Part shown: piece by piece, positions 4,241 to 5,144 of the stretch | How the letters are laid out: each line of letters starts with the position of its first letter | Numbering within the stretch: position 1 is the first letter of the stretch | Assembly (NCBI GenBank): GCA_030043575.1 | Contig: JASHXK010000594.1 | Location: forward strand, 1 to 5,144 | DNA length: 5,144 bases | Direction of reading: 5' to 3' | Source of the DNA: Terriglobales bacterium | GTDB taxonomy: Bacteria; Acidobacteriota; Terriglobia; Terriglobales; Acidobacteriaceae | Notes under the pieces: generated by a model | What the model was told of the DNA's origin: nothing | What the model saw: the letters and a program-made list of their open reading frames with translations, nothing else | Database searches by the model: none | Program-made: the position numbers and the translations under genes

Positions 4241-5144
4241 TCATACAAGAACGCCTACCAGACTGTTCGGAAACACCTGCGTCACCTTCACGTTCACGTA
4301 TTCTCCGACGTTCGGCTCTCCCCTGCCGTTGGTGGTGAAGTTCAACGTCTTATTCTGCGAGGTGCGGCCGATGACCTGCCCGCGCGCATCGTTCCTGCCC
4401 TCAACCATCACTTCAAGAGTCTGCCCTAAATGCCTCCGGTAGCTCGCGCGCTGGATCTCCCGCTGACGCTCCTGCAGAATCTGCAGGCGGCGCGATTTCT
4501 CCTCGTCGGGAATCGAGTCGATGTACTGCAGCGACGGCGTGTTCGGACGCGGCGAATACTTGAACGAGAAGATGCCGTCGTAGCCGACCTCGTCCAGCAG
4601 GCTCAGCGTCTCGCCGAACTCCGCCTCGGTCTCGCCGGGAAATCCAACAATCACATCGGTCGTAATGCTGATCTCTTTATTGCGTGTCGACTTCATCCAG
4701 GCGATGCGCTCGAGGTACTGCTCGCGGGTGTACTCGCGGAACATCGAGGCCAGCACGCGCGACGAGCCGCTCTGCACCGGCAAGTGCACGTGATCGCAGA
4801 GCGCGGGCACGGCGTCGATCGCGTCGATGATGTCCTTGGTGAAGTCGCGCGGATGCGAGGTAGTGAAGCGCACGCGGCGAATACCGGGCAACTCGCCGAC
4901 TGCGGCCAGCACTTCCGCGAAGCTCATCTTCCCTGCCGGATCGCGGTAGGAATTCACGTTCTGGCCGAGGAGCTGGGTGTCGGTATAACCGGCGTCGGCC
5001 ATGCGGTGGGCTTCGCGCAGAACGGAGTCGGAGGTGCGGCTGCGCTCTTTGCCGCGCGTGTACGGCACAACGCAGTAGGCGCAAAACTTGTCGCAACCTT
5101 CGATGATGGTGATGTAGCCGCGATGCGGATTCGTGCGCGCGGTG
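4241..5144 (-). CDS. miaB: tRNA-2-methylthio-N6-dimethylallyladenosine synthase MiaB, C-terminal ~300 residues
   Basis: MiaB is a radical-SAM methylthiotransferase that adds a 2-methylthio group to i6A37 of tRNAs reading UNN codons, using two [4Fe-4S] clusters. The frame is open to the right edge, so the start and the N-terminal UPF0004 domain with its three cysteines are outside the window. The visible part begins TARTNPHRGYITIIEGCDKF and contains the radical-SAM CxxxCxxC (C17, C21, C24 of the visible part; codons 5093-5095, 5081-5083, 5072-5074). It continues with the MiaB hallmark LLGQNVNSYRD, TSHPRDF, HLPVQSGSS, and TTDVIVGFPGETEAEF. A C-terminal TRAM domain follows, with GRTSQNKTLNF, the MiaB-specific form, ending in FPNSLVGVLV. 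LGQNVNSY and SQNKTLNF separate it from MtaB and RimO. The DUF151 gene lies downstream on the same strand after a repeat element. Confidence 0.96.
   Translation of the reverse strand, partial: TARTNPHRGYITIIEGCDKFCAYCVVPYTRGKERSRTSDSVLREAHRMADAGYTDTQLLGQNVNSYRDPAGKMSFAEVLAAVGELPGIRRVRFTTSHPRDFTKDIIDAIDAVPALCDHVHLPVQSGSSRVLASMFREYTREQYLERIAWMKSTRNKEISITTDVIVGFPGETEAEFGETLSLLDEVGYDGIFSFKYSPRPNTPSLQYIDSIPDEEKSRRLQILQERQREIQRASYRRHLGQTLEVMVEGRNDARGQVIGRTSQNKTLNFTTNGRGEPNVGEYVNVKVTQVFPNSLVGVLV

Noticed and set aside
4036..4248. 70-codon minus-strand ORF in the miaB-DUF151 gap
   Set aside because: It is a translation of the palindromic repeat element and has no family resemblance; the hairpin structure explains the sequence.
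4677..5096. 139-codon minus-strand ORF overlapping miaB
   Set aside because: It is an arginine/alanine-rich frame inside miaB; the miaB frame carries all conserved motifs.

Overview
The window looks like chromosomal DNA of a GC-rich soil-type bacterium, most likely an acidobacterium (Terriglobia/Koribacter-like). That assignment is an inference. It rests on the GC-rich codon use, on a miaB gene followed by a DUF151 'bifunctional nuclease' gene on the same strand, and on several families of short intergenic repeats resembling those I recall from acidobacterial genomes. No database search was possible.

Layout, left to right. Positions 1-198 hold the C-terminal end of a short-chain dehydrogenase/reductase (+). 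It converges on a rhomboid intramembrane protease (364-1113, -), and a ~150 bp imperfect inverted-repeat element (207-355) lies between the two stops. The rhomboid gene is divergent from truB, the tRNA pseudouridine-55 synthase (1297-2178, +). Their shared upstream region contains a run of about eight heptanucleotide units and an inverted counterpart. A 30-codon ORF of unknown status overlaps the truB stop as ATGA. A 255 bp gap with nested inverted repeats then leads to a two-gene type II toxin-antitoxin operon: a Phd/YefM-like antitoxin (2434-2664) and a VapC-like PIN toxin (2661-3047). The antitoxin has a near-consensus -10 box only six bases before its ATG, two 8-bp direct repeats next to it, and a TTGA stop/start overlap with the toxin.

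The rest is on the minus strand: a conserved-looking 103-residue protein I cannot name (3060-3371), a DUF151 protein (3521-4006), and miaB running off the right end (4241 to beyond 5144). The miaB-DUF151 gap contains a 152 bp palindromic element made of four small hairpins. A second heptanucleotide array (TAATTAG type) sits just upstream of the unnamed gene.

The genes do not form one pathway. truB and miaB both modify tRNA (U55 in the T-arm, and A37 next to the anticodon). The toxin-antitoxin pair looks like an inserted accessory module. I see no clear new multi-gene system. The most unusual content is intergenic: at least three different structured repeat families occupy four of the seven gaps, and one shows a base-pair swap consistent with selection or templating at the level of hairpins.
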